NCBI GenBank assembly: GCA_964495885.1
Contig: CAZBWO010000015.1
Coordinates: 23,681 to 87,680, forward strand
DNA length: 64,000 nt
Direction: 5' to 3'
DNA from: PALG01 sp964495885
GTDB lineage: Bacteria; Bacteroidota; Bacteroidia; Flavobacteriales; Flavobacteriaceae
Of this stretch, positions 62,451 to 64,000 are shown in pieces (positions within the stretch are counted from its first letter, which is position 1; every line of letters starts with the position of its first letter). Both the position numbers and the translations under genes were made by a program. A model generated the notes under the pieces. That model worked only from the letters and a program-made list of their open reading frames with translations, did not search any database and had not been told where the DNA came from.

Positions 62451-62478
62451 AAGCGCTCCTTCCCGGGGTGCTTTTTTT
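62451..62478 (+). terminator. Intrinsic terminator
   Basis: AAGCGCTCC (62451-62459), a five-base loop TTCCC and GGGGTGCTT (62465-62473) pair over nine positions (two G-U), followed by a run of T to 62478. It ends the small membrane-protein transcript 22 bases after its stop. Confidence 0.8.
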
Positions 62479-62529
62479 ATGCTCTGACAAGAGCCAAGAC
62501 ACAAGACACAAGACACCATAAAACTGTCA

Positions 62530-62603
62530 TTCGGGCGTAGCCCGAAAACTTCACTGGCGCGCTTTTGTAAAGCGTGCCCATTGTATGAGGCATTTATAAT
62601 GCC
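62530..62603. repeat. Three consecutive hairpins in an intergenic repeat-like stretch
   Basis: TTCGGGC-GTA-GCCCGAA (62530-62546), GGCGCGCTTT-TGT-AAAGCGTGCC (62556-62578, one G-U) and GGCAT-TTATA-ATGCC (62589-62603) lie in tandem. The gap 62430-62710 also has short direct repeats of ACACAAG-type (62498-62515) and TAACCCT-type (62635-62652). No gene is seen in it. Confidence 0.55.
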
Positions 62604-62710
62604 GTTTAATAACCAACATTAAAATCTTAATCCATAACCCTTAACCCTTAACTCATAACAACTCCCCAAAAATTCCCTATTTTAGCACAAACACCACCTA
62701 ACCAATAGCA

Positions 62711-63772
62711 ATGAAGATCGTTCAGGTCCTTTGTATTATTTTTATCCTAGGCTCCTTCCTACCGGCCTTAGACCAACCGCATTGGTTTTTCCGTACGCCA
62801 GACTTTATCCGTTTGCAAACACTCGCCATCCAACTCGTGTTGCTCATCCTTTTGATATATATGGGCTGGCGGTTTAGTCTTTTCAATTGGATTCTGGCCA
62901 TTGCCTTGGCAGGTACCATGACTTATCAATTGGCAAAGGTCCTACCCTATTCCAGTCTTTGGAAGCACCAATCTGGGCCGCCCATGGGGAACCCCATTTC
63001 CATCTTAGGCGCCAATGTCCTTCAGGACAACACCAACTACCAAGCATTTATGGACGTGGTGCATCAATATAACCCAGATGTGGTACTGGTCATGGAAACC
63101 AACCAAGCCTGGGAAGACGCCCTTACCCCTTTGGAACAAGACTACCCTCATACCGTCAAGATTCCATTGGATAATTATTACGGCATGCACCTCTATTCCA
63201 AACGGCCTTTAAAAAATGTGGAAAAGGCATTTCAGGTGGAAGACGATGTCCCCTCTATTTTCTGTGTGGTGGAAGGCCCTTACCAAGTGCCCATCCAGCT
63301 CATAGGACTGCACCCTGCACCACCCAGCCCCACGGAAAATGACACCAGCTCAGAACGGGACGCCGAACTCCTGCTAACTGGAAAACGCTTACAGGAAAGC
63401 GGCATCCCCGCCGTGGTCTTCGGCGATATGAACGATGTGGTGTGGAGCCGTACTACCCGACTCTTTAAAAAAATGACCGATATGATGGACCCGCGGGTGG
63501 GAAGGGGCTTTTACCCTACCTACCATGCCCAATATTTCTTTTTGCGGTTCCCGTTGGATCATCTATTCCACACCCCAGATTTGGTCGTTGGGAAAATGGA
63601 ACGCACCCCCGAATTCGGCAGTGACCATTTTGCCATGTACTATGAAATCCATTTAGCCAAAGGCGCCCCCAAACCAGACCCCGAACTCGAACCCGAAGAA
63701 GAACAGGAAGTAGACGAAATCATTGAAGAAGGCAAGGAAGCCAGCAAAGTAAAAGAACGGGAAGAGGAGTAG
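62711..63772 (+). CDS. Membrane-anchored endonuclease/exonuclease/phosphatase family protein
   Basis: A 353-residue protein. Three hydrophobic helices (about 3-85) precede the EEP catalytic domain: 'SILGANVLQDN' (Asn ligand), 'PDVVLVMETNQAW' (Glu metal ligand), 'IQLIGLHPAPPSP' (His), 'AVVFGDMNDVVWS' (catalytic GDxN) and 'FGSDHFAMYYEI' (final Asp-His). The substrate could be a nucleic acid, phosphoinositide-like lipid or sphingomyelin. The C-terminal 40 residues are a charged Glu/Lys-rich tail. It is a single gene with a terminator-like hairpin 68 bases downstream. Confidence 0.88.
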   Translation: MKIVQVLCIIFILGSFLPALDQPHWFFRTPDFIRLQTLAIQLVLLILLIYMGWRFSLFNWILAIALAGTMTYQLAKVLPYSSLWKHQSGPPMGNPISILGANVLQDNTNYQAFMDVVHQYNPDVVLVMETNQAWEDALTPLEQDYPHTVKIPLDNYYGMHLYSKRPLKNVEKAFQVEDDVPSIFCVVEGPYQVPIQLIGLHPAPPSPTENDTSSERDAELLLTGKRLQESGIPAVVFGDMNDVVWSRTTRLFKKMTDMMDPRVGRGFYPTYHAQYFFLRFPLDHLFHTPDLVVGKMERTPEFGSDHFAMYYEIHLAKGAPKPDPELEPEEEQEVDEIIEEGKEASKVKEREEE

Positions 63773-63840
63773 ATGAGGGGTTGGAAGTTGCAGGTTACAG
63801 GTTGGAAGTATTTCCCACGCGGTAGTCTGGCCCCTTCGCT

Positions 63841-63867
63841 AAAAGTGTCCACAGGACCCTTTTTTTA
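63841..63867 (+). terminator. Probable intrinsic terminator
   Basis: AAAAGTGTCC and GGACCCTTTT pair at nine of ten positions around a three-base loop ACA, followed by further T to 63867. It probably ends the exonuclease-family gene transcript. Confidence 0.6.
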
Positions 63868-63880
63868 CGCTCGGTCCGGT

Positions 63881-63928
63881 TGTCATGCTGAGCTTAGCCT
63901 GTACTGAGCTTGCCGAAGTATCGAAGCA
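63881..63928. repeat. Bacteroidota intergenic repeat (TGTCATGCTGAGC...CGAAGCA)
   Basis: The stretch opens TGTCATGCTGAGCTT, repeats CTGAGCTT after 17 bases, and ends GAAGTATCGAAGCA. Sequences of this type recur between genes in many Bacteroidota (general knowledge). Downstream, 63940-63980 has degenerate CAAGAGC-type direct repeats like those at 62485-62515. No gene is seen in 63773-64000. Confidence 0.55.
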
Positions 63929-64000
63929 TTATTTGGAAACAAGAACCACGAGTCAAGAGCCAAGAATCAGGAGCTAAAGGCAATCGCAAAACATCCCTCC

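Overview
The window looks like a chromosomal segment of a marine Bacteroidota, most likely family Flavobacteriaceae. The support is AT-leaning sequence, almost no Shine-Dalgarno boxes, TAnnTTTG-type -7 promoter boxes, type IX secretion (T9SS) C-terminal sorting domains, many Bacteroidota-style lipoproteins, a mevalonate pathway and an SLC5-type sodium/sugar symporter. No tRNA, rRNA, CRISPR array, insertion sequence or prophage was seen.

Layout. (1) 1-9366: an alpha-glucoside/trehalose utilisation operon (GH97 end, an (alpha/alpha)6 glycosidase, two MFS permeases, a neutral-trehalase-like GH37, a PfkB kinase) with a convergent Na+/sugar symporter. (2) 9472-23338: a porin-like DUF481 protein, then an arsenosugar cluster: AhpD-like protein, ArsS radical SAM, rhodanese, nucleotidyl/glycosyltransferase, purine nucleoside phosphorylase, ArsM, fatty acid hydroxylase, DUF547 lipoprotein and a second glycosyltransferase. 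Behind it lie a GH113-like lipoprotein, a flavoprotein/polyferredoxin pair and two GT2 enzymes. (3) 23353-29296: two tandem LpxR-like outer-membrane proteins, a divergent M28 peptidase/TolB-like pair, a GT-C enzyme and a VOC protein. (4) 29366-33428: a polyamine operon (arginine decarboxylase, agmatinase, deoxyhypusine synthase-like, DUF155) behind a long structured leader. (5) 33767-39763: a pseudouridine synthase homologue lacking its catalytic Asp, then UbiA prenyltransferase, mevalonate kinase and diphosphomevalonate decarboxylase, interrupted by a T9SS surface protein. (6) 39880-59846: a surface-protein region: a LuxR/TPR membrane regulator, six 'QVGINTTTP'-type adhesin-like proteins (two with S74 self-cleaving chaperone domains), a T9SS beta-lactamase-fold hydrolase, and an ECF sigma / anti-sigma-TPR / CHAT-protease module. 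(7) 59843-64000: DUF1697, a PLP decarboxylase, a small membrane protein, an exonuclease-phosphatase family protein, and intergenic hairpin repeats.

The most novel signal is in region 6. Five near-identical promoter elements (TGATGACATTTYA, 8 nt, YCGATRTA) have exactly the same spacing. They sit before the ECF sigma gene, before its divergent beta-lactamase-fold neighbour, and before three adhesin transcription units. This points to one self-regulated regulon joining an ECF sigma factor, a membrane anti-sigma factor with periplasmic TPRs, a periplasmic tail-anchored caspase-like CHAT protein and a secreted fibre-like protein family. The three adhesin units also share a conserved 5' leader with a small C-loop hairpin and a short upstream reading frame (MTFLLVLL...), whose stop overlaps the main ATG in two of three copies.

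Functions are inferred from motifs and family knowledge; no search, alignment or folding program was run. Starts were moved from the longest ORF where a signal peptide or promoter position argued for it, and this is stated in the entries.
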